Assembly: GCA_946415365.1 (NCBI GenBank)
Contig: CAMKSE010000009.1
Coordinates: forward strand, 62,001-126,000
Source: an uncultured Prevotellaceae bacterium
GTDB lineage: Bacteria; Bacteroidota; Bacteroidia; Bacteroidales; Bacteroidaceae
Reading direction: 5' to 3'
DNA: 64,000 nt
The notes beneath the pieces were generated by a model. The model saw only the letters and a program-made list of their open reading frames with translations, was not told the origin of the DNA and did no database searches. The first letter of the stretch is position 1. Each line of letters starts with the position of its first letter. Of the stretch, positions 37,990 to 46,850 are shown in pieces. Made by a program: the position numbers and the translations under genes.

Positions 37990-40713
37990 ATGGAACTTGC
38001 AAGTAAATACGACCCAAAAGAGGTCGAATCGAAATGGTATCAGTACTGGCTCGACCACAAACTTTTCGCCAGCAAACCCGACGGACGTCAACCCTATACA
38101 ATCGTAATCCCACCGCCCAACGTGACGGGTGTGCTCCACATGGGCCACATGCTCAACAACACCATCCAGGACATCCTGGTGCGCCGTGCCCGTATGGAGG
38201 GCAAGAACGCCTGCTGGGTGCCTGGTACCGACCATGCCTCTATCGCCACTGAGGCCAAAGTGGTGAAGAAACTCGCCGCTCAAGGTATCAAGAAGCGCGA
38301 TCTGACACGTGAACAGTTCCTGGAGCATGCCTGGGACTGGACTCATGAGCACGGAGGCATCATCCTGAAGCAGTTGCGCCGTCTGGGTGCATCCTGCGAC
38401 TGGGACCGCACCGCCTTCACAATGGACGAGACGCGTTCGGAGAGTGTGATCAAGGTGTTCGTAGACCTTTATAACAAGGGACTTATCTACCGTGGCCTGC
38501 GTATGGTGAACTGGGATCCGAAGGCCCTTACCGCCCTTTCTACAGAGGAGGTCATTTATAAAGAGGAGAAAAGCCATCTGTTCCACCTCAAGTATTATGT
38601 GGCTGATCTAGTCGAACTAGCAGAACTAGAGAAACTAGTCTCTGAGGGTAATATCATCCACAAAGATGAGAAAGGCTACTACGCCGTCGTGGCCACCACG
38701 CGTCCTGAGACCATCATGGGCGATACCGCCATGTGTATCAATCCCAAGGACCCGAAGAACCAGTGGCTCAAGGGCCACAAGGTGACCGTACCGCTGGTGA
38801 ACCGTGTCATCCCCGTCATCGAGGACCGCTATGTAGACATCGAGTTCGGTACAGGCTGTCTGAAAGTAACGCCTGCCCACGACACCAACGACTATATGCT
38901 GGGTAAGACCCACAATCTGGAGACCATCGACATCTTCAACCCCGATGGCACCATCTCAAAGCAGAGTCCCATCTACGTCGGCATGGACCGCATGGACTGT
39001 CGCAAGCAGATTGCCAAGGACCTGCAGGAAGCTGGTCTGATGGAGAAAGTGGAAGACTACACAAATAAGGTGGGCTATTCGGAGCGTAACCCCGACACCG
39101 CCATCGAGCCGCGTCTCTCGCTGCAGTGGTTCCTGAAGATGCAGCACTTTGCCGACATCGCCCTACCACCCGTGCTCAATGGTGAGATGCACTTCTACCC
39201 ACAGAAGTATGTCAATACCTATAAGAACTGGCTGGAGAATATCCAGGATTGGTGTATCAGCCGCCAGCTGTGGTGGGGACACCGCATTCCAGCCTACTAC
39301 TACAACGAGAACGACGACTACGTGGTAGCCGCCACCCGTGAGGAGGCCTTGAAGCTGGCTCGGCAGAAGGATCCGAAGATCACGGATGCCGATCTGCGTC
39401 AGGACGAGGACGCACTCGACACATGGTTCTCTTCCTGGCTCTGGCCTGTATCCTTGTTTGACGGTATCAACAACCCCGGCAACGATGAGATCAAGTACTA
39501 TTACCCCACCTCAGACCTCGTAACGGCTCCCGATATCATCTTTTTCTGGGTGGCCCGTATGATTATGGCCGGTGAGGAGTATATGGGAACCTTCCCCTTC
39601 AAGAACGTTTACTTTACCGGCATCGTCCGCGACAAACTCGGCCGGAAAATGTCGAAGTCATTAGGCAATAGCCCCGACCCCATCGAACTCATCGAGAAGT
39701 TCGGTGCCGACGGAGTGCGCATGGGTATGATGCTCTCTGCCCCCGCAGGCAACGACATCCTCTTCGACGAGGCTCTCTGCGAGCAGGGACGTAACTTCAA
39801 CAATAAGATCTGGAATGCCTTCCGTCTGGTGAAAGGCTGGAAGGTGGCTAGTGAAACTAGTGAGACTAGTAAAACTAGTCAAACTAGCAATTCCATTGCT
39901 GTCGCATGGTTCGACGCCAAACTCAAGGAGGCTAACGCAGAGCTCATCGACCACTTCTCGAAGTACCGCATATCCGATGCGCTCATGGTCGTCTACAAAC
40001 TCTTCTGGGACGAGTTCTCCAGCTGGTATCTGGAGATGGTCAAGCCCGCATACGTTGACGGTATAGCCCAGCCCATCGACCGTGCGACATACGATGCCAC
40101 ACTGCGTTTCTTCGACATCTTGTTGAAGATGCTCCATCCTTTCATGCCGTTCATTACAGAAGAACTGTGGCAGGCACTCTATGAGCGTCAGCCTGGCGAG
40201 AGTATTATGCGTGAGAGCCTTCTCTTGGATGCACCCAATGATGGTGAGAAGCGCATGCTCAACGATGTGGAGACCGTCAAGCAGGTTGTCAGTGGCGTAC
40301 GCACTGTCCGGGCACAGAAGAACATCGCACAGAAAGAGAAGCTGACCCTGCAGATTGTTAACTCCCAGTTCCTCAGCAACTACAGTGATGCCGTGATGAA
40401 GATGGCCAATCTGGAAAGCATCACAACTGTGAGCGAGAAGCCTTCTACAGCCAGCACCTTCATGGTCGGTACCGTGGAATATGCCGTGCCACTCGGTAAT
40501 ATGATTGACGTAGAGGCAGAGATCCAGAAGATGGAGACTCAGTTGCAGCACCTCGAAGGTTTCCTGGCTGGTGTCATGAAAAAACTCAGCAACGAGCGTT
40601 TCGTGGCCAATGCCCCTGAGGCCGTCGTGGTTCTGGAGCGCAAGAAGCAGAGCGACTCTGAGGAGAAGATTGCAGCCCTCAAGGCATCCATTGCCGCACT
40701 CCGGAAGAAATAA
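37990..40713 (+). CDS. valS: Valyl-tRNA synthetase
   Basis: A 907-residue class Ia synthetase charging tRNA-Val. The HIGH motif is in [15 protein letters not shown] (about residue 51) and KMSKS in [14 protein letters not shown] (about 553). The CP1 editing domain contains [12 protein letters not shown]; the C-terminus has a coiled coil (residues about 840-907, [20 protein letters not shown]). Two short segments coded by 9-bp CTAG repeats are inserted: residues 206-217 ([12 protein letters not shown], at the edge of CP1) and 620-634 ([15 protein letters not shown], between the catalytic and anticodon-binding domains). Confidence 0.96.
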   Translation: MELASKYDPKEVESKWYQYWLDHKLFASKPDGRQPYTIVIPPPNVTGVLHMGHMLNNTIQDILVRRARMEGKNACWVPGTDHASIATEAKVVKKLAAQGIKKRDLTREQFLEHAWDWTHEHGGIILKQLRRLGASCDWDRTAFTMDETRSESVIKVFVDLYNKGLIYRGLRMVNWDPKALTALSTEEVIYKEEKSHLFHLKYYVADLVELAELEKLVSEGNIIHKDEKGYYAVVATTRPETIMGDTAMCINPKDPKNQWLKGHKVTVPLVNRVIPVIEDRYVDIEFGTGCLKVTPAHDTNDYMLGKTHNLETIDIFNPDGTISKQSPIYVGMDRMDCRKQIAKDLQEAGLMEKVEDYTNKVGYSERNPDTAIEPRLSLQWFLKMQHFADIALPPVLNGEMHFYPQKYVNTYKNWLENIQDWCISRQLWWGHRIPAYYYNENDDYVVAATREEALKLARQKDPKITDADLRQDEDALDTWFSSWLWPVSLFDGINNPGNDEIKYYYPTSDLVTAPDIIFFWVARMIMAGEEYMGTFPFKNVYFTGIVRDKLGRKMSKSLGNSPDPIELIEKFGADGVRMGMMLSAPAGNDILFDEALCEQGRNFNNKIWNAFRLVKGWKVASETSETSKTSQTSNSIAVAWFDAKLKEANAELIDHFSKYRISDALMVVYKLFWDEFSSWYLEMVKPAYVDGIAQPIDRATYDATLRFFDILLKMLHPFMPFITEELWQALYERQPGESIMRESLLLDAPNDGEKRMLNDVETVKQVVSGVRTVRAQKNIAQKEKLTLQIVNSQFLSNYSDAVMKMANLESITTVSEKPSTASTFMVGTVEYAVPLGNMIDVEAEIQKMETQLQHLEGFLAGVMKKLSNERFVANAPEAVVVLERKKQSDSEEKIAALKASIAALRKK
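38605..38640 (+). repeat. In-frame 9-bp CTAG repeat, valS copy 1
   Basis: Units GATCTAGTC, GAACTAGCA, GAACTAGAG, AAACTAGTC encode [12 protein letters not shown]. Here the CTA of CTAG is a codon. Confidence 0.7.
39847..39891 (+). repeat. In-frame 9-bp CTAG repeat, valS copy 2
   Basis: Units GCTAGTGAA, ACTAGTGAG, ACTAGTAAA, ACTAGTCAA, ACTAGCAAT encode [15 protein letters not shown]. The CTAG core is read in a different frame from copy 1. Confidence 0.75.
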
Positions 40714-40733
40714 CTCATTAGGAAAGACTGACG

Positions 40734-41591
40734 ATGAGGAAACACTATACCGTTGCTGGTCACGGCTTCACGGTGGATGCGGAGGATGCCGTGTTCACTG
40801 AGATGAAGCAGTACCAGCCCTTCTTGGATGACAAAGAGAATCAAACGCTGTTCACTATACGTGTCCAAGAGTCTGTTTCACCTATCCTGTTTACAGAGAA
40901 CCATCGACAAGAAGACGAAGGACAGACGATGATCTGTGGTGAGACCTCTGACGGGAAGACCGTACTCGAATACCAACTGGGGGATCAAGCTGTCGGGTGG
41001 CTGGTCTGCAGTCATGACTTCAAGGAGGGAGATGTCTATTATAGAGGACGCCAACGGCTGTTTGTCGTGAACAACGCATTGATGATGATGTACACATTCA
41101 TCACATCCGACAAGCTGACGACCCTCTTCCATTCTTCGGTGGTCAGCCATCAAGGAAAGGCTTACATGTTCCTCGGCAAGAGCGGAACCGGCAAGAGCAC
41201 CCACTCTCAGCTTTGGCTGAAGTATATCGACGGGACGGAACTGGTCAACGATGACAACCCCGTCGTCCGTATCATCGACGGTGAAGCCAGAGTGTATGGG
41301 TCACCCTGGAGCGGGAAGACCCCTTGTTACCGGAAGGTCGACTACCTCATCGGAGGAATCGTGAAGTTGAAGCAGGCTCCCGCCAACAGCATCCGTCGGA
41401 TGGAGGCTATAGAGGCTTACGTGGCCCTCGCCATGAGTATCTCCGGCATGCGTTGGAAGAAGTGGATGGGTGACGGTCTTCATGAGACAGAGAACCAACT
41501 GACGTCATCGGTGCCCGTCTGGCACCTGTCCTGCCTGCCAGACCAAAATGCAGCAGAATTATGCCATTCGACGATAGCGATTCAAGACTAA
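40734..41591 (+). CDS. HprK-like serine kinase / phosphorylase-fold protein
   Basis: A 285-residue protein with a P-loop FLGKSGTGKSTHSQLW (Walker A 148-156), LVNDDNPVV (about 170-178, HprK-type acidic motif) and SPWSGKTP (190-197), which together match HprK-related kinases rather than bona fide HprK. Such kinases occur with PqqD-like proteins and nucleotidyltransferases near exopolysaccharide genes ('HPr-rel' type sets). It is first in the cassette kinase-S26-PqqD and overlaps the peptidase gene by 31 bp. Substrate unknown; it could phosphorylate a peptide or protein held by the PqqD partner. Confidence 0.78.
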   Translation: MRKHYTVAGHGFTVDAEDAVFTEMKQYQPFLDDKENQTLFTIRVQESVSPILFTENHRQEDEGQTMICGETSDGKTVLEYQLGDQAVGWLVCSHDFKEGDVYYRGRQRLFVVNNALMMMYTFITSDKLTTLFHSSVVSHQGKAYMFLGKSGTGKSTHSQLWLKYIDGTELVNDDNPVVRIIDGEARVYGSPWSGKTPCYRKVDYLIGGIVKLKQAPANSIRRMEAIEAYVALAMSISGMRWKKWMGDGLHETENQLTSSVPVWHLSCLPDQNAAELCHSTIAIQD

Positions 41592-42019
41592 AAGACATCA
41601 AGATTATCCAGGAGGCCGTCAGACTTGTCGAGGAAGGCATCTGCGTCACGCTACCAGTTGAAGGGCGGAGCATGCTGCCATTCATCATTGGCGGAAAAGA
41701 CAGCGTCCTGCTGGAGAAACCGACAAAAGCGGAGATTGGCGATGTCGTCCTGGCATGGGTTGAACAATGCCGGTATGTTGTCCATCGCATCATAGCTGTC
41801 AACGGTGATGAAGTGACACTGATGGGCGACGGCAACATCCGAGGCGTCGAGCGATGTCGTAAGGAAGACATCAAGGCAACGGTGAGTTACGTTGTCGACG
41901 GGAAAGGAAGAAGAAGGAACATTAATGACAAGAAACACAGATGGAGCTCATACGTGTGGCGAAAACTTCGCCCAGTAAGAAGATATCTGTTGGCAATATA
42001 TAAAATTATTTGGAGATGA
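41561..42019 (+). CDS. S24/S26-family peptidase with Ser-His active site
   Basis: A 152-residue protein with the S26 motif EGRSMLPFI (Ser37), IGDVVLAWVE, VVHRIIAV (His75) and TLMGDGNIRGV, where GDGN stands at the place of the GDAN box. A His where bacterial signal peptidases have Lys is the pattern of SipW/Sec11-like enzymes. There is no clear N-terminal transmembrane helix; the C-terminus is Arg/Lys/Trp-rich and may bind membrane. It overlaps the kinase by 31 bp and pqqD-like by 4 bp. It could cleave a peptide or a secreted protein of the neighbouring system. Confidence 0.78.
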   Translation: MPFDDSDSRLKDIKIIQEAVRLVEEGICVTLPVEGRSMLPFIIGGKDSVLLEKPTKAEIGDVVLAWVEQCRYVVHRIIAVNGDEVTLMGDGNIRGVERCRKEDIKATVSYVVDGKGRRRNINDKKHRWSSYVWRKLRPVRRYLLAIYKIIWR

Positions 42020-42285
42020 GACAGAAGAAAGGACTCGTTCTTCGCAACGTATGCGGCGAGAACGTCATTATCGGAGAAGGACTTGAAGCCATCGACTTTG
42101 GCCGTCTGCTCTGTTTGAACGATACGGCAGCCTGGCTTTGGCAGAAAGCATCAGATATGGGTGAATTCACAATAGACACGTTGGCAGATGCCCTGTGCGA
42201 GGAATACGACGTGACGTACGAACAGGCCATTGACGACGTAACAGCTATTGTTGCCAAATGGCAGGAGACACAGATTGTTGAGTAA
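42016..42285 (+). CDS. PqqD-family protein (peptide chaperone/RRE-like)
   Basis: An 89-residue winged-helix protein with the PqqD pattern: LRNVCGENVIIGEG, LLCLNDTAAWLWQKA, then FTIDTLADALCEEYDVTYEQAIDDVTAIVAKW. PqqD-like domains bind leader peptides and present them to modifying enzymes. Start ATG at 42016 overlaps the previous stop (ATGA). With the kinase and peptidase genes it makes a compact three-gene cassette whose peptide substrate is not seen nearby. Confidence 0.82.
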   Translation: MRQKKGLVLRNVCGENVIIGEGLEAIDFGRLLCLNDTAAWLWQKASDMGEFTIDTLADALCEEYDVTYEQAIDDVTAIVAKWQETQIVE

Positions 42286-42295
42286 CGACTCAACA
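42276..42295. terminator. Hairpin over pqqD-like stop codon, convergent with EPS operon
   Basis: TGTTGAGT-AACG-ACTCAACA is a perfect 8-bp stem followed by GGATTTTT on the plus strand. The PqqD stop codon lies in it. It probably ends transcription from both sides. Confidence 0.55.
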
Positions 42296-42302
42296 GGATT
42301 TT

Positions 42303-42944
42303 TCAGAAATTCTTGCCAAACGCAATATAAAAGAAAGTCTTTAGCAAGATGGTCATGTCCAGAGACCACGACCGGTGTTCAAGATAGTCGAGGTCGTACT
42401 GCAGACGGATCAGCATTTTTTCCATCGTATCGGTATAGCCATTATAAAGTGTGGCATAACTCGTCACGCCCGGACGGATCTGATAGAGCATATAATACCG
42501 GGGATCCTCTTTCTCTATCAGCTTGATATAATAGGCCCGCTCCGGACGCGGTCCGACAAAGGCCATATCACCAATGAACACATTCCACAACTGCGGCAGT
42601 TCGTCGAGATGACGCTTACGGAGGAAACGTCCGATCTTCGTCAGGCGATGGTCATCGTCACCACTCTGGAACAAAGAAGGACTCCCCTCTTCCGAACCAA
42701 CCTTCATGGAACGGAATTTATAGATGGTAAAGGGTCTGCCGAAGCGTCCGATACGCTCCTGCTTGTAGATGGCGGGTCCGCCGTCTTCCCATCTTACCGC
42801 CAAATAACAGAGCGCGAACAATGGTGAGAAAAGGATCAGGGCAATCAGCGCTATCAGACAGTCTACAATCCGTTTGGTATTCCTCTGAAAGGCGTTCATC
42901 CCATCGGGAATATACCGTATATCTAAGTCTTTATCAGTTGTCAT
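42303..42944 (-). CDS. Initiating undecaprenyl-phosphate sugar-1-phosphate transferase
   Basis: Start ATG at 42944 gives 213 residues. It is a bacterial sugar transferase (PF02397): RIVDCLIALIALILFSPLFALCYLAV is the membrane helix, followed by QERIGRFGRPFTIYKFRSM, KIGRFLRKRHLDELPQLWNV and FVGPRPE, all diagnostic. It adds the first sugar phosphate to the lipid carrier in exopolysaccharide synthesis. It is the last gene in the operon. Length (213) is that of the compact PglC/WcaJ-C type. Confidence 0.9.
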   Translation of the reverse strand: MTTDKDLDIRYIPDGMNAFQRNTKRIVDCLIALIALILFSPLFALCYLAVRWEDGGPAIYKQERIGRFGRPFTIYKFRSMKVGSEEGSPSLFQSGDDDHRLTKIGRFLRKRHLDELPQLWNVFIGDMAFVGPRPERAYYIKLIEKEDPRYYMLYQIRPGVTSYATLYNGYTDTMEKMLIRLQYDLDYLEHRSWSLDMTILLKTFFYIAFGKNF

Positions 42945-42970
42945 CGAATGTACTATACCTATTATATATA

Positions 42971-44077
42971 TTAAGAATGTTTCAGTCGCCAGAAGAAGTG
43001 CCAAGTGCGGAAGACGGGTTCACAGAGTGCTTCAGCCGGATATTCGCGGATGAAATGCATATTGCGCCATCCCTTCAGGAAATACTTCTTGGCAGTTGAA
43101 TTTTGTCTCAATCCTGAACTATGGCCAAAGTTACCGCCTTTCAAAATCTCATCAAGCAAGGTCTTGCCTCTGCGCTCATCCACTGGTACAATCAGATACT
43201 TCTCTTCCAATCCTAACACTTCACGCTCCACATACATCACAGCACCAGCAAAATGATACAAGTTAAGCTGATGGAGAGTCCTTCTCAATTTCTCATGACC
43301 AATCTCCAATTTGTTTTCAGCATTTTGCAGAAGATAATAGTAATCTATAAACTGTCGCAAGCCGATGCCTTCATCAAAGAAATGATGCATCAGGTGGGCA
43401 AGTTGGTAAACAACATTGAATTCCAACGTAGGAACAGGTATCTCCCCCGCCCCTTCTGGCAAAGCCATCATCTGACACCCATAATGAGACCTATACCATT
43501 TCTGCAGCCTGCTGTTGTATATTGGATTATTCATGATGCCTGGCATGAAATGGGCTTCCGCAGGCACTTCTTGATACTTAAATTCAACATGATAATACCT
43601 CACTTCTGCTTGGGGCTTGATCCTCCTCACATACTTGATCACATAGTCCCTCAAATCACTCATTTGGCTTCTACCATCTGACAACGACATACAAAGCATA
43701 TCTATGTCACCAGACGTACGGAGATATGGCTCTGGATACATGATGGCATTCCCCTGTCCTTTCAGCACACAGCAGTCGAACCCTTCCTGACGGAATAGCT
43801 TCACCAGTTCTGCAGAACGCTGATTCAACAGGATGTTGCGGTTCTTGATCTTATTGGCATGAAAGAACCACTTCATCTTCAGTTGGCGAGGAATCTCCAC
43901 TTCCTGGTCCAAGCGCTTTACGGACTCAAAGACCACACCAACGATGGACTGCTTCCTGGCCATATCAAACATCGCATCCCACTCATCTGCCTCAACCTGA
44001 GGAGCCTGATGGCGCTCATCCAGCGCATAGCGCACCAGTTGGAAGAAGATGTCTGACAGGTTATTCCGCATCATCAT
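42971..44077 (-). CDS. Nucleotidyltransferase-fold family protein (NTP_transf_5-like)
   Basis: A 368-residue protein with CCVLKGQGNAIMYPEPYLRTSGDIDML (residues 102-128), the GD-IDM nucleotidyltransferase motif of the family PF14907. Members occur with PqqD, HprK-like and glycosyltransferase genes in polysaccharide and lasso-peptide loci; their reaction is unclear. It overlaps the upstream glycosyltransferase by 17 bp. The link to the HprK/S26/PqqD cassette on the other side of the convergent terminator is suggestive. Confidence 0.78.
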   Translation of the reverse strand: MMMRNNLSDIFFQLVRYALDERHQAPQVEADEWDAMFDMARKQSIVGVVFESVKRLDQEVEIPRQLKMKWFFHANKIKNRNILLNQRSAELVKLFRQEGFDCCVLKGQGNAIMYPEPYLRTSGDIDMLCMSLSDGRSQMSDLRDYVIKYVRRIKPQAEVRYYHVEFKYQEVPAEAHFMPGIMNNPIYNSRLQKWYRSHYGCQMMALPEGAGEIPVPTLEFNVVYQLAHLMHHFFDEGIGLRQFIDYYYLLQNAENKLEIGHEKLRRTLHQLNLYHFAGAVMYVEREVLGLEEKYLIVPVDERRGKTLLDEILKGGNFGHSSGLRQNSTAKKYFLKGWRNMHFIREYPAEALCEPVFRTWHFFWRLKHS

Positions 44078-45182
44078 TCAGTTCCTGATAGCACTTGTCC
44101 ATCTCCTCCATCATCTTTCCAACCGTGAAGAGCTGTGCCACACGTTGATGGGCAGCATCGGCATACGTCTTGGCCAGTTTCTCATCAGTCAGCAGGAGGT
44201 CAATCGCTTCGGCAAAGGCCTCCACGTCACCATTGGGAGCCTCAATGCCGGTGACGCCATTCAGATTGACCCAGTTAACACCACTACCAGGAATGGTGAA
44301 CGTCACCGCCGGCGTATAGCAATACATCGCCTCTGCAAGCGCCATTCCGAATGCTTCGTTCTTGGTGATGGAGGGGAAAGCAAATACAGACGACGCATAA
44401 TAATAGCGGTTCAGCATCTCGTCGCTCAGCCGGCCCACGAAGAACACTCTCTTAGAGTGGCATGATGCGATCAATTGCGGCGTCAGAGGACCATCACCCG
44501 CAATGACAAACACACAGTCGGACTTGACTTTCCTCTCGGCCTCAATCAAATACTCCAGACCCTTGTAAAGGATGTGGCGGCCCACAAAGAACACAATCTT
44601 CTTACCATTGTTTTTCTTCCTGATGGCATCAATCTTTTTCCCTGAAGGCAGTTTGAAAGACGACTCATCAATACCATTCGGGACCACCCTCACCTTCTCT
44701 TTGAAAGGCTGCAGGGGGACGGATCCCTCCCGATATTGAGGGCTGGTGACCACCACCAGATCAGCCCGTTTCAGTAGTCGTGTCTCTATCGGCTTTACAA
44801 ACGGGTAAATCTTCCTCTGCTTGATAATATCCATATGCCAATGGATCAGGAGTTTCACATGCTTAGGAATGACAAGCAACAGGATGAGTGCAGGATAAGG
44901 GTTGGCCCAGTGGAAGTGAATGACATCAGGCTTAAAGCGTTTGATGACCTTCCTCAAGACGGCGAAATACGACAGTGAGATGGCTTGTCTGGCAATCGTT
45001 AAGAGTGCTCCTACACGATACACTTTGATGCCGTCGACCTCACCAACACTGTTGAGGTGTCCTTCGTTAAAGCAAATCACCGCTACCTCATGTCCGGCAG
45101 AGTTGTCCACAATATATTTACAGACATTCTCCACCCCACCCACGTACGGATAATAATACTTTGATATATGTAAAATGCGCAT
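44061..45182 (-). CDS. Glycosyltransferase family 4
   Basis: A 373-residue GT-B enzyme: ILHISKYYYPYVGGVENV, VIHFHWANPYPA, VVPNGIDESSF, VFFVGRHILYKGLEYLI and the EAFGMALAEAMYC donor-binding motif with the E-x7-E pair. It transfers a sugar in repeat-unit assembly on the inner membrane face. The specific sugar cannot be told. It lies 17 bp downstream of the next gene and overlaps the nucleotidyltransferase-like gene. Confidence 0.9.
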   Translation of the reverse strand: MRILHISKYYYPYVGGVENVCKYIVDNSAGHEVAVICFNEGHLNSVGEVDGIKVYRVGALLTIARQAISLSYFAVLRKVIKRFKPDVIHFHWANPYPALILLLVIPKHVKLLIHWHMDIIKQRKIYPFVKPIETRLLKRADLVVVTSPQYREGSVPLQPFKEKVRVVPNGIDESSFKLPSGKKIDAIRKKNNGKKIVFFVGRHILYKGLEYLIEAERKVKSDCVFVIAGDGPLTPQLIASCHSKRVFFVGRLSDEMLNRYYYASSVFAFPSITKNEAFGMALAEAMYCYTPAVTFTIPGSGVNWVNLNGVTGIEAPNGDVEAFAEAIDLLLTDEKLAKTYADAAHQRVAQLFTVGKMMEEMDKCYQELNDDAE

Positions 45183-45199
45183 ATAAAGAATTGTTTCTG

Positions 45200-46084
45200 T
45201 TAATTGTGCATAAGAAATCCGTTATAAAAAGCAACCATATCGCTTAGCATTTCCTGAATGACATCATCCTTGCCTTTGATATTCGCATAGTTTGACCCAT
45301 TAATCAGATGAAGCCACGCGTCATCAATAATCTGGACGTAATCACTATGATAGATATCACACCGACGTACCAATTCCTTGGAATTCTTGATGCGTATAGT
45401 TTTCATCTGGGGAAACGCCACATCCTTCAGATCATATCTGCAATAAAACTGCCGATAATTACCACCACCGGTATCCAGGAAATTCTTGCTTGTATATCTT
45501 GGCAAAAAATCCGGTTTTGTGGTGAATGCATCATAATTGAAGATGCTGAACCCCGGCCAAAGATACCATTCTTCATCTTTTATCCGAGACACACCATAGA
45601 AATCCCGATGGTCTAAAGTCGTCGTCATATTGAAATCCCGTACAGGGAAAATATCGTGATCCAAGAGAGAAAACCGCATCGGTCTCTTTTCTCTAAGATA
45701 ATGATAATAGATCCAATTAAGTGCTGCACCATGAGAAACCGCTATTTGGTAATGGAATAATAGGGTCATCAGGTATGGAATCTGTATATACTCGATTCCT
45801 TGCTGCATACAGACAGTCTTAATTAGCTTTCTTTTCTTTCTATTCAAAGAATTGTCTGCCACTACATGCTGATAATCTGAATCCTTAATCATTAATCTGA
45901 TTTGTTCGATCTGCTTCTCTATCAAACGCTCATCATTAAATGCCACAGTCAGCAGAAGCATCTCACAACGCTTCATATCATTCTCTTGCCTCTTATGACA
46001 AACCTGTATTGTAGAAAAAAGAAAGGCGATTCTGCTATACAGATTAAATATGAACTTGTAGAAAGGATAATATTTATTCGGCAT
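45200..46084 (-). CDS. Probable glycosyltransferase (GT2-like), unusual
   Basis: A 294-residue protein with a short hydrophobic N-terminus (YKFIFNLYSRIAFLFST) and a GT-A-like core: MLLLTVAFNDERLIEKQI, QHVVADNSLN and SLLDHDIFPVRDF with an acidic LLDHD motif where DxD is expected. The fold assignment is a weak inference. It is AT-rich and lies among clear glycosyltransferases, which supports a role in repeat-unit assembly. Confidence 0.6.
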   Translation of the reverse strand: MPNKYYPFYKFIFNLYSRIAFLFSTIQVCHKRQENDMKRCEMLLLTVAFNDERLIEKQIEQIRLMIKDSDYQHVVADNSLNRKKRKLIKTVCMQQGIEYIQIPYLMTLLFHYQIAVSHGAALNWIYYHYLREKRPMRFSLLDHDIFPVRDFNMTTTLDHRDFYGVSRIKDEEWYLWPGFSIFNYDAFTTKPDFLPRYTSKNFLDTGGGNYRQFYCRYDLKDVAFPQMKTIRIKNSKELVRRCDIYHSDYVQIIDDAWLHLINGSNYANIKGKDDVIQEMLSDMVAFYNGFLMHN

Positions 46085-46102
46085 TTTATTATTGCGTTAT
46101 TT

Positions 46103-46849
46103 TTATAATTGGCACAAAAAGACCATATTATGCTTTTGGAACGTATAACGCAGACATCTGTTCGCCAACGCTACCAACATATTCATACGTTTGGTTACTA
46201 TTTTGTAATATATAGTATTTGTAGACTTTTCGCCTGAAGGAGATGTGTTATTTCCATGACGCCTATAACATATTAATATGTCATCGATAAAACAATATCG
46301 GAATTTCAACATCCCAAGCATACCAATCCAATAATCATGGGCAACAATGTTTCTAGGAAAAGGAAGACACATCTCCAACACCTCACGTCTAAATGCCATA
46401 CAACAACCCAACCATCTAGTTTTCCATAAATTTGATAAAAAATCTATTTTATGGTGCATTGTTGAATAATATGTATTCCCCAGTAAACAGCCTTCTCCAT
46501 CAATCATTTCTGCATCATGAACAACCAAATCATATAGCCGCAGTTGTTCCTTTATCACCTTCACTTTATTGGATTTCCATAAATCATCCTGATCAGCCAG
46601 AAAGATAATATCCCCTTTTGCATGATTTAAAGCATTTTCAAAGTTCCCCACAAATCCATGTTTTCCTTGATTATGCAATACAACTATTCTCTTATCACAA
46701 AATAAAGAGACGATTTCCATAGTATTATCTAGGCTTCCATCATCAGATATTATAAGTTCATCGTCAGATCCAAGCTGCATCAATATGCTCTCAACTTGTT
46801 CCTCAATATATTTTTCACCATTAAAAGCTGCAAGACAAACACTAACCAT
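46103..46849 (-). CDS. Glycosyltransferase family 2 (rhamnosyltransferase-like)
   Basis: A 248-residue GT-A enzyme: SVCLAAFNGEKYIEEQVESIL, ELIISDDGSLDNT, FLADQDDLW (DxD region) and RWLGCCMAFRREVLE, close to alpha-1,3-rhamnosyltransferases of O-antigen loci. The DNA is strongly AT-rich compared with genes outside the polysaccharide locus. It sits 1 bp from the upstream gene's stop. Confidence 0.88.
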   Translation of the reverse strand: MVSVCLAAFNGEKYIEEQVESILMQLGSDDELIISDDGSLDNTMEIVSLFCDKRIVVLHNQGKHGFVGNFENALNHAKGDIIFLADQDDLWKSNKVKVIKEQLRLYDLVVHDAEMIDGEGCLLGNTYYSTMHHKIDFLSNLWKTRWLGCCMAFRREVLEMCLPFPRNIVAHDYWIGMLGMLKFRYCFIDDILICYRRHGNNTSPSGEKSTNTIYYKIVTKRMNMLVALANRCLRYTFQKHNMVFLCQL

Positions 46850-46850
46850 T

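Noticed and set aside
40734..42285. Lasso peptide cluster
   Set aside because: Kinase, PqqD and nucleotidyltransferase-like genes occur with lasso clusters, but the cyclase (asparagine-synthetase-like) and the transglutaminase-like B2 protease are missing.
43620..43690. Possible further in-frame repeat in the nucleotidyltransferase-like gene (SLSDGRSQMSDLRD)
   Set aside because: The segment suggests an insertion after the GDIDM motif, but no clear 9-bp unit could be drawn.
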